Below, one piece after another: positions 33,752-41,718 of a DNA stretch of 64,000 nucleotides. This stretch comes from Streptomyces fulvoviolaceus (GTDB taxonomy: Bacteria > Actinomycetota > Actinomycetes > Streptomycetales > Streptomycetaceae). How positions within the stretch are numbered: the first letter of the stretch is position 1; every line of letters begins with the position of its first letter. The stretch is taken from NCBI RefSeq assembly GCF_000718165.1, contig NZ_JOEY01000001.1, positions 124,001 through 188,000 on the forward strand, in the 5' to 3' direction. The notes under the pieces were generated by a model. It was not told the origin of the DNA. It made no database searches and worked only from the letters and a program-made list of their open reading frames with translations. The translations under genes were made by a program, and so were the position numbers.

Positions 33752-34201
33752 ATGTCCCTCCCCCTGACCCGCAGGATCGCCCGTGCCGCGCTGCTCGTCG
33801 CTGCGGGAGCGGCAGCCGGGGTCGGTGCGGCCGGCTCCGCCAGTGCGGCCCCCGCCGAACTGCCCGCCACCCCGAACCTGGGCGGGCTGACCGCCCTGGA
33901 CGCGGCGAACGTCGGCAACACCGTCGACGGTGCGGCGCAGAACCTGACCGGCACCGCGGGTGAGACCGGCGGCAAGGCCGTCAAGAAGGCCGTGCCCACC
34001 GCGGGCAAGACCAGCGGCAAGGCCGTGAAGAAGGCGGCTCCCGCGGCGCAGAAGACCGCGGGCGAGGCGGCCGGCTCCGCCGGGGACATCCTCGGTGACA
34101 CCGCGTCCACCGCGACGAAGGGCGGCCTCCCGACGGACTCCCTCACCAAGGGTGGCCTGCCGACGGAGTCCCTCCCGGTGAAGAGCCTGCCGCTCGGCTG
34201 A
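33752..34201 (+). CDS. Small secreted Ala/Gly/Lys-rich protein
   Basis: 149 residues from ATG 33752 behind AAAGGAG. A classical signal peptide (L-T-R-R-I-A-R-A-A-L-L-V-A-A-G-A-A-A) ends with a likely A-S-A-A cleavage site near residue 32. The mature part is low-complexity: G-K-A-V-K-K units three times in the centre and L-T-K-G-G-L-P-T-[DE]-S-L repeats at the end. There is no Cys, so it is not a chaplin. It may be a cell-wall-associated or matrix protein, but no homologue is recognised. Confidence 0.85.
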   Translation: MSLPLTRRIARAALLVAAGAAAGVGAAGSASAAPAELPATPNLGGLTALDAANVGNTVDGAAQNLTGTAGETGGKAVKKAVPTAGKTSGKAVKKAAPAAQKTAGEAAGSAGDILGDTASTATKGGLPTDSLTKGGLPTESLPVKSLPLG

Positions 34202-34227
34202 GCGCCTGGCTTTCGCAGCGAACGGTG

Positions 34228-34260
34228 ACGGGGTCCAGGGAGTTGTTCCCTGGACCCCGT
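34228..34260 (+). terminator. Terminator hairpin
   Basis: ACGGGGTCCAGGGA pairs perfectly with TCCCTGGACCCCGT across a 5-base loop, 27 bases after the secreted-protein gene. Confidence 0.9.
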
Positions 34261-34366
34261 TGCCGTGTGTGCCTACGTCGGCAGAGGCCGGGGCGTGTTC
34301 GGACGGTGCCCGGCGCTGCAGGCTGCGCCCACCCGTTCCGCCCTGCGGAACGACTGCCCACAGCGG

Positions 34367-35461
34367 TCACGCCAGCCGCTCGACCGCCGCTCGCACCCGC
34401 TCGTCGGTCGCCGTAAGAGCGACTCGTACGAACTTCTCCCCCGCCTCGCCGTAGAAGTCGCCCGGCGCCACCAGGATGCCCAGGTCGGCGAGGTGGGCGA
34501 CCGTGGCCCAGCAGGACTCGTCCTTCGTGGCCCAGAGGTAGAGGCTGGCCTCGCTGTGCTCGATGCGGAAGCCGTGGTTCAGCAGGGCCTCGCGCAGGAG
34601 CGTGCGGCGGGCCAGGTACCGCTCGCGCTGTTCGCGGACGTGGGTGTCGTCGCCCAGGGCCGCCACGACGGCCGCCTGGGTGGGCGCCGAGGTCATCATG
34701 CCGCCGTGCTTGCGGATCTGCAGGAGCGGGGCGAGGACGGCCGGGTCGCCGGCCAGGAAGGCGGCGCGGTAACCCGCCAGGTTCGAGCGCTTCGAGAGCG
34801 AGTGGACGGCCACGATGCCGTCGTAGGAACCGCCGTTCACCTCCGGGTGCAGGACCGAGACCGGGTCGGCCTCCCAGCCCAGCTCGAGGTAGCACTCGTC
34901 GGAGAAGAGCAGGACGTCGTGCTCGCGGGCCCAGGCCACGATCCGGGTCAGCTCGGCCTTGGACAGCACCTTGCCCGTCGGGTTCGACGGGGAGTTCAGC
35001 CAGAGGAGCTTCAGGCCGGTCGGGTCCAGGTCCGTCGGGTCGTCGTAGACCTCGTACTCCGCGCGGGCCAGGCGCGCGCCGACCTCGTACGTCGGGTAGG
35101 CCAGCCGCGGGTACGCGACCCGGTCGCCGGGGCCGAGGCCCAGCTGGGTGGGGAGCCAGGCGACGAGTTCCTTGGAGCCGACGATCGGCAGGACGTGCCG
35201 ATGGGTGACCTCGCGGGCGCCCAGGCGGCGCTCCAGCCAGCCCGTGATCGCGTCGCGCAGCGCCGGGGTGCCCCAGACCGTCGGATAGCCCGGAGAGTCC
35301 GCCGCGTCGATGAGCGCCTTCTGGATCAGCTCGGGGACCGGGTCGACGGGGGTGCCGACCGACAGGTCGACGATGCCGCCGGGGTGCGCAGAGGCCGTCT
35401 TCTTGTACGGCTCCAGCTTGTCCCAGGGGAAGGTGGGGAGGCGGTCGGAGACTGCGGACAC
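34367..35461 (-). CDS. dapC: Succinyldiaminopimelate transaminase
   Basis: 364 residues from GTG 35461 (S-A-V-S-D-R-L-P-T-F-P-W-D). Class I/II aminotransferase fold: N-S-P-S-N-P-T-G near residue 155, the S-D-E-C-Y-L cofactor-aspartate region, the PLP lysine in S-L-S-K-R-S-N-L-A-G-Y-R near 220, and a late Arg in V-R-V-A-L. It forms N-succinyl-LL-diaminopimelate ahead of DapE. The ferredoxin gene immediately upstream is the standard actinobacterial arrangement (Rv1177-Rv1178-like). Confidence 0.93.
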   Translation of the reverse strand: MSAVSDRLPTFPWDKLEPYKKTASAHPGGIVDLSVGTPVDPVPELIQKALIDAADSPGYPTVWGTPALRDAITGWLERRLGAREVTHRHVLPIVGSKELVAWLPTQLGLGPGDRVAYPRLAYPTYEVGARLARAEYEVYDDPTDLDPTGLKLLWLNSPSNPTGKVLSKAELTRIVAWAREHDVLLFSDECYLELGWEADPVSVLHPEVNGGSYDGIVAVHSLSKRSNLAGYRAAFLAGDPAVLAPLLQIRKHGGMMTSAPTQAAVVAALGDDTHVREQRERYLARRTLLREALLNHGFRIEHSEASLYLWATKDESCWATVAHLADLGILVAPGDFYGEAGEKFVRVALTATDERVRAAVERLA

Positions 35462-35597
35462 GGTGTCTGGCTCACTTTCTCGTACGGCACTCGTACGGCC
35501 CTCGTATGGCACCCCTACGGCAAACGCCTCGGCCCCGTACGGCGATCAGGCGTGATCAAGCCGTACGGGACCGAGGCGGCGCGGGTGCGGGCCGCTC

Positions 35598-35918
35598 TTA
35601 CTGGTTCTGCGGCGGCAGCGCGGCGACGAAGGGGTGGTCGCGCTCGATCAGGCCCAGCTTGCTGGCGCCGCCGGGAGAGCCGAGTTCGTCGAAGAACTCG
35701 ACGTTCGCCTTGTAGTAGTCCTTCCACTCCTCCGGAGTGTCGTCTTCGTAGAAGATCGCCTCGACCGGGCAGACCGGCTCACAGGCACCACAGTCGACGC
35801 ATTCGTCCGGGTGGATGTACAAGGACCGGGAGCCCTCGTAGATGCAGTCGACCGGGCACTCCTCGATGCACGCCTTGTCCTTGACGTCGACACAAGGCTG
35901 CGCGATGACGTAGGTCAC
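35598..35918 (-). CDS. 7Fe/8Fe-type ferredoxin
   Basis: 106 residues from GTG 35918 behind GAGGAGGAA. It begins T-Y-V-I-A-Q-P-C-V-D and has C-I-E-E-C-P-V-D-C-I-Y-E-G and C-V-D-C-G-A-C-E-P-V-C-P-V, the seven/eight-iron bacterial ferredoxin pattern with one [3Fe-4S] and one [4Fe-4S] cluster (FdxA/FdxC type). It is a soluble electron carrier, possibly for cytochromes P450. It precedes dapC on the same strand with a 136-base gap. Confidence 0.95.
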   Translation of the reverse strand: MTYVIAQPCVDVKDKACIEECPVDCIYEGSRSLYIHPDECVDCGACEPVCPVEAIFYEDDTPEEWKDYYKANVEFFDELGSPGGASKLGLIERDHPFVAALPPQNQ

Positions 35919-36058
35919 GCTGTCGTTCCTCCTCGATAGGGCGCTGGCGGGCCTCCACAGGCTCCGCCGCCTGGCGCGCGGGAGCGCGGCGTCGTCGATG
36001 CCCACCTCTAGTATCTCCGTTCTTGGGCATGATCCGAACAGGAGGGGTGAACTGACCT

Positions 36059-37165
36059 GTGGAAATCTCTGCGACAGGACGCCTCGTGGTCCGTATCACC
36101 GCAGCTGACGTGGGTAAACGGGTCTCCGTACGGCGGCTGGGCGAACCGGGCGTCACGCATGAGAAGTTCACCGACACGGTGGGTGTTCTCACATCATGGG
36201 ACGACGGTGTGCTGCTGATCACGCGGCGGGACGGTCAGAGCGTCCGCATTCCGGAATCCGCGCTGGTCGCGGGCAAGATCGTGCCCCCCGCGCCGGCCCG
36301 TCGCAGGGGTCCCGCCGCCTCCTACGAGGAGCTGGCCCGCGTCGCCGCGCGGGCCTGGCGGCCGACGGAGAGCGAGCGGCTCGGCGAGTGGGAACTGAGG
36401 GCCGCCTCCGGGTTCACCCGGCGGGCCAATTCCGTGCTGCCGCTCGGTGACCCGGGCCTGCCGCTCGACGAGGCCCTGACCGTCGTACGACGGTGGTACG
36501 GCGACCGCGGTCTGCCCGCCTACGTCCAGACCGCGACCGGGGCCGAGGGCACGCAGGAGCTGCTGTGCGCGGAGCTGGAGCGGCGGGCGTGGACGCGGGA
36601 GGTGACCGCCGAGCTGTGGATCGGGGCGCTGGCGCCGGTCGCCGACCTGACGGAGGCCGGCGGGGTCGTGCTGTCCCGGGAGGCCGACGATGCCTGGCTG
36701 GCGCGCTATCAGCGCAAGGGGATGAGCGAGGTGGCCCTGAAGGTGCTGGGATGTGGGTCCCCCCGCTCATGGGGGTCCCCCCGCTCATGGGGGTCCCCCC
36801 GCTCGAGCGAAGCCGAGAGTGGGGGAGAAGCCGAGAGTGGGGGAGGGCCCTCGGTGTGGTTCGCCACGGTGCCCTCCGAGACGGGGGGCGCGCCCGCCGC
36901 CATCGGGCGGTGTGTCGTCGACGGGCGGTGGGCCGGCTTCGCCGCCGTGGAGGTGGATCCGGCGCTACGGCGGCGGGGGCTGGCCACCACCGTGATGGCC
37001 GCGTTGGCCCTCCGGGCGTTGGACGAAGGGGCGTCGGCCGCGTGGTTGCAGGTCGAAGCGGAGAACGCGGGGGCGCGGGCCCTGTATGCCGGGATGGGGT
37101 TCTCCGCGCATCACGCCTATCACCACTATCGCGAGCCGGGAGCCTCCGGCGCCGAGCGGTGGTAG
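36059..37165 (+). CDS. GNAT N-acetyltransferase carrying an inserted repeat
   Basis: 368 residues from GTG 36059. The N-terminal 80 residues are a small beta-rich domain (R-L-V-V-R-I-T-A-A-D-V-G-K-R-V). The C-terminal third is a GNAT domain with the acetyl-CoA loop R-R-R-G-L-A-T-T and L-Q-V-E-A-E-N-A-G-A-R-A-L-Y. Between the two, residues about 233-263 are encoded by tandem GC-rich repeats (G-S-P-R-S-W and E-A-E-S-G-G units), inserted in frame next to the start of the GNAT core. The substrate is unknown. Confidence 0.9.
   Translation: MEISATGRLVVRITAADVGKRVSVRRLGEPGVTHEKFTDTVGVLTSWDDGVLLITRRDGQSVRIPESALVAGKIVPPAPARRRGPAASYEELARVAARAWRPTESERLGEWELRAASGFTRRANSVLPLGDPGLPLDEALTVVRRWYGDRGLPAYVQTATGAEGTQELLCAELERRAWTREVTAELWIGALAPVADLTEAGGVVLSREADDAWLARYQRKGMSEVALKVLGCGSPRSWGSPRSWGSPRSSEAESGGEAESGGGPSVWFATVPSETGGAPAAIGRCVVDGRWAGFAAVEVDPALRRRGLATTVMAALALRALDEGASAAWLQVEAENAGARALYAGMGFSAHHAYHHYREPGASGAERW
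36755..36846. repeat. Compound GC-rich repeat inside the acetyltransferase gene
   Basis: Three 18-bp units starting at 36755 (GGGTCCCCCCGCTCATGG type) run into CTCGAGCGAAGCCGAGAGTG and two 18-bp GAAGCCGAGAGTGGGGGA units. The periods are exact multiples of three. It is the reverse complement of the element at 13704. Confidence 0.9.
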
Positions 37166-37194
37166 CGATCGCTGTGAAAGGGCACGAGCCAGCT

Positions 37195-38046
37195 ATGCGT
37201 CCCCCGTATCCGCCGCCGCCCGAACGTTCCGCCGAACTGCGCCGGCGTTTCGCCGAAGAGGCCCGCTCCGAACGGCCCGATCTGTCGACGCTGTGCCTGC
37301 TGGTGGGCGCGGAGGCGGACGGGACGCTGGACGAGGCGGGTCTGGATGCTGCCCAGATCGAGCTCGACCGGCTGGCCGGCCAGTTGCCGTTCCGGCCCGG
37401 CGGGCCGCGGTCATGGGCGGTGTCGCTGTGCGAGCTGCTCGGGGACCGATGTGGTTTCCGTGGCACCCCTGCCGACTATCAGCGGCTGGAGTCCTCGCTG
37501 CTGCATGAGGTGCTACGGCGGCGGCGCGGGCTGCCGATCCTGTTGTCGGTGGTGTGGATGGAGGTGGCTCGGCGGGCCGGGGCGCCGGTGTACGGGGTGG
37601 CTCTGCCGGGGCACTTCGTGGTGGGGTTCGGGCCGCCGGAGGAGCAGGTGCTGGCCGATCCGTTCGACGGGGGGCGGGTGTTGGCGGGGGCCGATGCGGA
37701 GTTGTTGGTGGCGGGGGCGACCGGGGCCGCGCTGCAGCCGTCGATGCTTGTGCCTGCGGAGCCGTTGGAGGTTGTGCTGCGGATCCTGAACAACGTGCGG
37801 GCGTGGGCTGCGGCTCGGCCTGAGCGGTCGGATGTTGCGCTGTGGGCCGTTGAGTTGTCGCTGTTGCTGCCGTCTCATCCGGCTCGGTTGCGGTATGAGC
37901 GGGCGCAACTTCTCGTGCAGCGGGGGGATTTCCTGACAGGTGCCGCCGAGTTGGAGGCGTACGCGGAGATCGTGGCTGCGCTGGATGAGGCTGCGGCCGC
38001 TCGGATGCGGCAGCAGGCCCATGCTGCGCGAGCGATGTTGAACTGA
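37195..38046 (+). CDS. SirB1-like transglutaminase-fold protein
   Basis: 283 residues from ATG 37195; an in-frame GTG at 37174 is an alternative. It matches the SirB1/transglutaminase-like_2 family: L-H-E-V-L-R-R-R-R-G-L-P-I-L-L-S near residue 105, Y-G-V-A-L-P-G-H-F-V-V near 130, D-P-F-D-G-G and a C-terminal TPR-like helical part (L-V-Q-R-G-D-F-L-T-G-A). The usual catalytic Cys is not evident, so enzymatic activity is doubtful. It starts 29 bases after the acetyltransferase, suggesting an operon. Confidence 0.9.
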   Translation: MRPPYPPPPERSAELRRRFAEEARSERPDLSTLCLLVGAEADGTLDEAGLDAAQIELDRLAGQLPFRPGGPRSWAVSLCELLGDRCGFRGTPADYQRLESSLLHEVLRRRRGLPILLSVVWMEVARRAGAPVYGVALPGHFVVGFGPPEEQVLADPFDGGRVLAGADAELLVAGATGAALQPSMLVPAEPLEVVLRILNNVRAWAAARPERSDVALWAVELSLLLPSHPARLRYERAQLLVQRGDFLTGAAELEAYAEIVAALDEAAAARMRQQAHAARAMLN

Positions 38047-38060
38047 CGGTTGTGTCGCGG

Positions 38061-38130
38061 CTGCGGGTTCGTTGTGGCTGGTCGCGCCCACGCGGCGGAG
38101 CCGCGAATCGATACAGCCCCGCGCCCCTGG
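38061..38130. repeat. Dispersed Streptomyces intergenic repeat, copy 4
   Basis: CTGCGGGTTCGTTGTGGCTGGTCGCGCCCACGCGGCGGAGCCGCGAATCGATACAGCCCCGCGCCCCT-type sequence in the convergent gap before the response regulator. It is nearly identical over about 50 bases to copy 3. Confidence 0.8.
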
Positions 38131-38135
38131 GTGGG

Positions 38136-38753
38136 CTACAGCCAGCCCTTCTCTCTTGCGATGCGGACTGCCTCTGCCCTGTTGCGTACCGCCAGTTTTT
38201 GGATGGCCGTCGAGAGGTAGTTGCGGACCGTGCCCTGGGACAGGTGCAAGGCCGCTGCCAGTTCGGCGTTCGTTGAGCCGTCCGCTGCCGCTCGCAGTAC
38301 TTCCCGCTCTCGGTCCGTCAGGGGGTTCGCCCCATCCGCCAGGGCAGCCGCCGCCAGCGTCGGGTCGATCACCCGCTCCCCCGCCAGTACCTTGCGTACC
38401 GCTTCCGCCAGTTGGGCTGCCGGGGCGTCCTTGACCAGGAAGGCGTCGGCGCCTGCCTCCATGGCGCTGCGGAGGTAGCCGGGGCGGCCGAAGGTGGTGA
38501 GGACGACCAGTTTGATCGTCGGGAGTTCCTTGTGGACCTGGGCCGCCGCCTCGATGCCGGTCGCGCCCGGCATTTCGATGTCCAGGAGGGCCACGTCCAC
38601 GTCGTGGTCGCGGGCCGCCGTCAACACCTCGTCGCCGCGGGCCACTTGGGCGACGACCTCGATGTCGTCCTCGAGGCCGAGCAGCGCGGCCAGTGCCTCG
38701 CGGACCATCGACTGGTCCTCGGCGAGCAGGACCTTGATCGTGCGGCTCGTCAT
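38136..38753 (-). CDS. NarL/LuxR-type response regulator
   Basis: 205 residues. The receiver domain has A-E-D-Q near residue 12, the phosphoacceptor Asp58 in A-L-L-D-I-E-M-P-G and the late Lys in L-V-K-D-A. The C-terminal LuxR helix-turn-helix is L-T-D-R-E-R-E-V-L followed by T-N-A-E-L-A-A-A-L-H-L-S-Q-G-T-V. It is the last gene of a four-gene operon, with its start overlapping the kinase stop by 4 bases. It probably activates the transporter genes ahead of it. Confidence 0.95.
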   Translation of the reverse strand: MTSRTIKVLLAEDQSMVREALAALLGLEDDIEVVAQVARGDEVLTAARDHDVDVALLDIEMPGATGIEAAAQVHKELPTIKLVVLTTFGRPGYLRSAMEAGADAFLVKDAPAAQLAEAVRKVLAGERVIDPTLAAAALADGANPLTDREREVLRAAADGSTNAELAAALHLSQGTVRNYLSTAIQKLAVRNRAEAVRIAREKGWL

Positions 38754-39916
38754 GGGGCGGATCCTACGTCGGCCGCGGGACCTGTGGGCACTCGGGCGAC
38801 CAGGCGGAAGCCGTGCCGCGTCCCGCCCGCCTCCAGGGTGCCGCCCGCCTTGTCCAGGCGCTCGGTGAGGCCGGTCAGGCCGTTGCCGGGGCCCCGGCCG
38901 GAGCCGCCGGAGCCGTTGTCCTCGACGGCGAGTTCGAGGACCGGGCCGTCGAGGGTCTGACGGCGGAGCAGCTCCACCGTGCAGCGGCCGGCGCCGCTGT
39001 GCCGTACGACGTTGGTGACCGCCTCGCGCAGCGTCCAGGCGAGGGCCGACTCGCTCTCCTCGGGGACGCCGGTGAGGTCGGGTTCGGCGGGGAGCTCGGT
39101 GGTGACTCCGGCCGCCGTCAAGGCGACCTGGGCGCCCGCGAGTTCGGCCGCCAGGCGGCGGCGCCGGTAGCCGGTGACGGCCTCACGGACGTCGACGAGG
39201 GCCTGCCGGCTGACCTGTTCGATGTCGGTGACCTGCTGGGCCGCCTTCTCGGGGTGCGCCGGGAGCATCCGGCCCGCGAGTTCGCTCTTCAGCGTGATCA
39301 ACGACAGAGAGTGCCCCAGGAGGTCGTGCAGGTCGCGGGCCAGGCGCAGGCGCTCCTCGTTGGCGGCCAGTTGGGCGACCCTCGCCCGTGCCTCACGCAA
39401 CTCGACGGTCGTACGGATGAGTTCGCGTACGCCCGTCATCGCGAAGCCGCCGAGCAGCGCCGGGATGAGGAGGGCGCCGATGTAGTCCGTCCCGTCGGAG
39501 ACGATCAGGGCGAGGGCCGACATCAGGGCGGACGCGCCGGGGATGGTCCAGCGTGCGAGCCGCAGCGGCAGGGCCGCGCCGGACGAGATCGACACGTACA
39601 CGAAGAGGACGAGCCACTCGCGTCCGAGTGTGAGGACGAGAAGGGTCGACTCGGCCGACAGGACCGCGAGCGAGGCGAGCACGAAGCTCTGGGCGTTGCG
39701 GCGGCCGGTCCGGAAGAGCAGGGCCAGGTACCAGACGACGAAGCCCGCGAGGCCGAGCCAGCCGAGGACGACGGCGACGGTGCCGTGGCCGCCGTGCAGC
39801 AGATCCGAGACGGGCGCGCTCAGGTAGACCAGCCAGATGCCCGTCCACAGCATCTTGACCATGGTCTGCTTGCGGGTTTCCGGGCGCTGCCCGATGCCGA
39901 CGCCGGTGCCGCTCAC
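38750..39916 (-). CDS. Sensor histidine kinase (HisKA_3 type)
   Basis: 388 residues from GTG 39916, overlapping the permease stop by 4 bases (GTGA). The N-terminal half holds about six membrane helices with little extracellular domain, as in DesK/LiaS-like sensors. The phosphoacceptor His is in A-R-D-L-H-D-L-L-G-H-S-L near residue 200, and the ATPase N-box is E-A-V-T-N-V-V-R-H-S with a D-N-G-S-G G1 box. Such intramembrane-sensing kinases often respond to cell-wall-active compounds handled by their own ABC transporter. Confidence 0.93.
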   Translation of the reverse strand: MSGTGVGIGQRPETRKQTMVKMLWTGIWLVYLSAPVSDLLHGGHGTVAVVLGWLGLAGFVVWYLALLFRTGRRNAQSFVLASLAVLSAESTLLVLTLGREWLVLFVYVSISSGAALPLRLARWTIPGASALMSALALIVSDGTDYIGALLIPALLGGFAMTGVRELIRTTVELREARARVAQLAANEERLRLARDLHDLLGHSLSLITLKSELAGRMLPAHPEKAAQQVTDIEQVSRQALVDVREAVTGYRRRRLAAELAGAQVALTAAGVTTELPAEPDLTGVPEESESALAWTLREAVTNVVRHSGAGRCTVELLRRQTLDGPVLELAVEDNGSGGSGRGPGNGLTGLTERLDKAGGTLEAGGTRHGFRLVARVPTGPAADVGSAP

Positions 39917-40653
39917 GCCTTCAACGTGTCCTTCCGGTACAGCCAGGCCGCGCCGCCCGCGAACAGGGCGAAGGAGACGACCAGGATGGCGATGTCCTGT
40001 GCGTGCGGGGCCCGGCTCTGTTCGATGGCCCGCCCGAGGGCAGCGTACGCGTGCGTGGGCAGCCACTTGGCGATGTCCTGCAGCCAGGTCGGGAAGGTCG
40101 TCGTAGGCATCCACAGGCCGCCGAGCATCGACAGGCCGAAGTAGGTGATCATCGTGATCGGGCGGACCGCGTCCCCGCTCGCGAGGTAGCCGATGGCCAC
40201 GCCGAGCGCGGCGAAGACCAGGCTGCCGGCCCAGATCGCGCCGGTGAGGGCGAGCCACTGCCAGGCGTCCAGCCGTACGTCCTTCACGGCCGCGGCGACG
40301 ACGAAGACGATGACGATCGACGGCAGGCTCACCACGGCGGCGCTCGCCGTCTTCGCGAGGACGTACCCGCGCCCCGGCAGCGTGGTCAGCCTCAACTGCC
40401 GTACCCAGCCGCTCTCCCGCTCCTTGGCGATGCGCTCGCTGTTGCCCATCAGGACGGCGGTGAGAGCGCCGAAGGAGGCCATCGAGACCATCATGTAGGT
40501 CGCGACGGTCAGACCGGTGCCGGCGACCTTGTCCGTGCCGCCGGCGTTGCCCGCGATGATCAGGAACAGCAGCGACGGGTACAGCACCGAGAAGAACAGG
40601 AACTTGCGGTTGCGCAGGGCACGGGCGAGTTCGAGCTTGATCAGACTGTTCAT
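39913..40653 (-). CDS. ABC-2 type transporter permease
   Basis: 246 residues with six hydrophobic segments and the ABC-2 permease style (L-A-R-A-L-R-N-R-K-F near the start, L-G-G-L-W-M-P before the fifth helix). The start overlaps the ATPase stop by 4 bases (ATGA) and the stop overlaps the kinase start. With the upstream ATPase it should form a drug- or lipid-type exporter in the membrane. Confidence 0.92.
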   Translation of the reverse strand: MNSLIKLELARALRNRKFLFFSVLYPSLLFLIIAGNAGGTDKVAGTGLTVATYMMVSMASFGALTAVLMGNSERIAKERESGWVRQLRLTTLPGRGYVLAKTASAAVVSLPSIVIVFVVAAAVKDVRLDAWQWLALTGAIWAGSLVFAALGVAIGYLASGDAVRPITMITYFGLSMLGGLWMPTTTFPTWLQDIAKWLPTHAYAALGRAIEQSRAPHAQDIAILVVSFALFAGGAAWLYRKDTLKA

Positions 40654-41570
40654 GACGTACGGGCCTCCTCGGCCTCGGTGATGGCCACGAACGCCTGCTC
40701 CAGGCCGAGCCCGGCGACTTCGAGGTTGCGGGGGTAGACGCCGAGGCCGTACAGGGCGTGGACGGTCGCGTCGGCGTCGGAGGACTGGATGCGGACGGTC
40801 TGGCCGGATACGTCGATCGAGGTCAGGAAGGGGAGGTTCCGCAGCGGGACCGCGTCGATCGCGCCGCCGTCCCGGTCGAGGTCCAGGTCGAAGGAGATCC
40901 GCCGCGCCCCCGCCTTCGCCTTGATCTCGGCCGCCGTGCCGTCCGCCAGCAGCCGGCCCCGGTGCAGCACCAGCACCCGGTCGGCGATGGCGTCCGCCTC
41001 CTCCAGGTAGTGGGTGGCGAAGAGGACCGTACGGCCCTGGTCGGCCTGCTCGCGCATGGTGGACCAGAAGGCCTGGCGGGCGGAGACGTCCATGCCGGTG
41101 GTCGGCTCGTCCAGGACGATCAGGTCGCTGTCGCCGGCCGTGGCGAGCGCGAAGCGGACCCGCTGGGCCTGGCCGCCGGAGAGCTTGTTGACCTTGCGGT
41201 CGGCGATCTGGGCGATCCCGGCCCGGGCGAGGACGTCGCTGACCTTGTACGGCTTCGGGTGCAGCGCGCACGCGAGCCGCACCAGTTCCTCGGCCGTGAC
41301 CTCGTCCATCAGCCCGCCGCTCTGCAGCATCGCGCCCACCCGTCCGGCGACGATGGCCTCGCGCGGTCCGGTGCCGAAGACACGGACCGTGCCGGCGTCC
41401 GGCTGCTTGAGCCCGAGGAGCAGGTCGAGGGTGGTCGACTTGCCGGCCCCGTTCGGGCCCAGCAGGGCCACCGTCTCCCCCGGGTGCAGCGCGAGCGTCA
41501 GCCCGTCGACGGCCCGCACGCTCCCGTAGCTCTTGCTCACCTGGTCGAACCCGACCGCTGTGGTTGTCAT
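40650..41570 (-). CDS. ABC transporter ATP-binding protein
   Basis: 306 residues from ATG 41570. Walker A L-G-P-N-G-A-G-K-S-T near residue 42, Q-loop in M-L-Q-S-G-G, signature L-S-G-G-Q-A-Q-R-V near 138, Walker B L-I-V-L-D-E-P-T. The C-terminal extension has the DrrA-like regulatory style. It is the first gene of the exporter plus two-component operon. A bacitracin/daunorubicin-type resistance exporter is the closest functional class, but the substrate is unknown. Confidence 0.94.
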   Translation of the reverse strand: MTTTAVGFDQVSKSYGSVRAVDGLTLALHPGETVALLGPNGAGKSTTLDLLLGLKQPDAGTVRVFGTGPREAIVAGRVGAMLQSGGLMDEVTAEELVRLACALHPKPYKVSDVLARAGIAQIADRKVNKLSGGQAQRVRFALATAGDSDLIVLDEPTTGMDVSARQAFWSTMREQADQGRTVLFATHYLEEADAIADRVLVLHRGRLLADGTAAEIKAKAGARRISFDLDLDRDGGAIDAVPLRNLPFLTSIDVSGQTVRIQSSDADATVHALYGLGVYPRNLEVAGLGLEQAFVAITEAEEARTS

Positions 41571-41670
41571 GTGGTCCAGAGTGGCTCTCAGGACCCCTCG
41601 CCCGGCAGTGTCGGCGATCCTGACTGCCGGATGACAGATGTCATACGTCGACCAGGGCGCCGTACGACGA

Positions 41671-41702
41671 AGAGGGCACCCGGCGTGTGCCGGGCGCCCT
41701 CT
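41671..41702 (-). terminator. Terminator hairpin
   Basis: AGAGGGCACCCGGC pairs with GCCGGGCGCCCTCT (one mismatch) across GTGT, just after the stop of the peptidoglycan-binding gene and upstream of the exporter operon. Confidence 0.85.
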
Positions 41703-41718
41703 GTCGGGTCGCGCGCCC

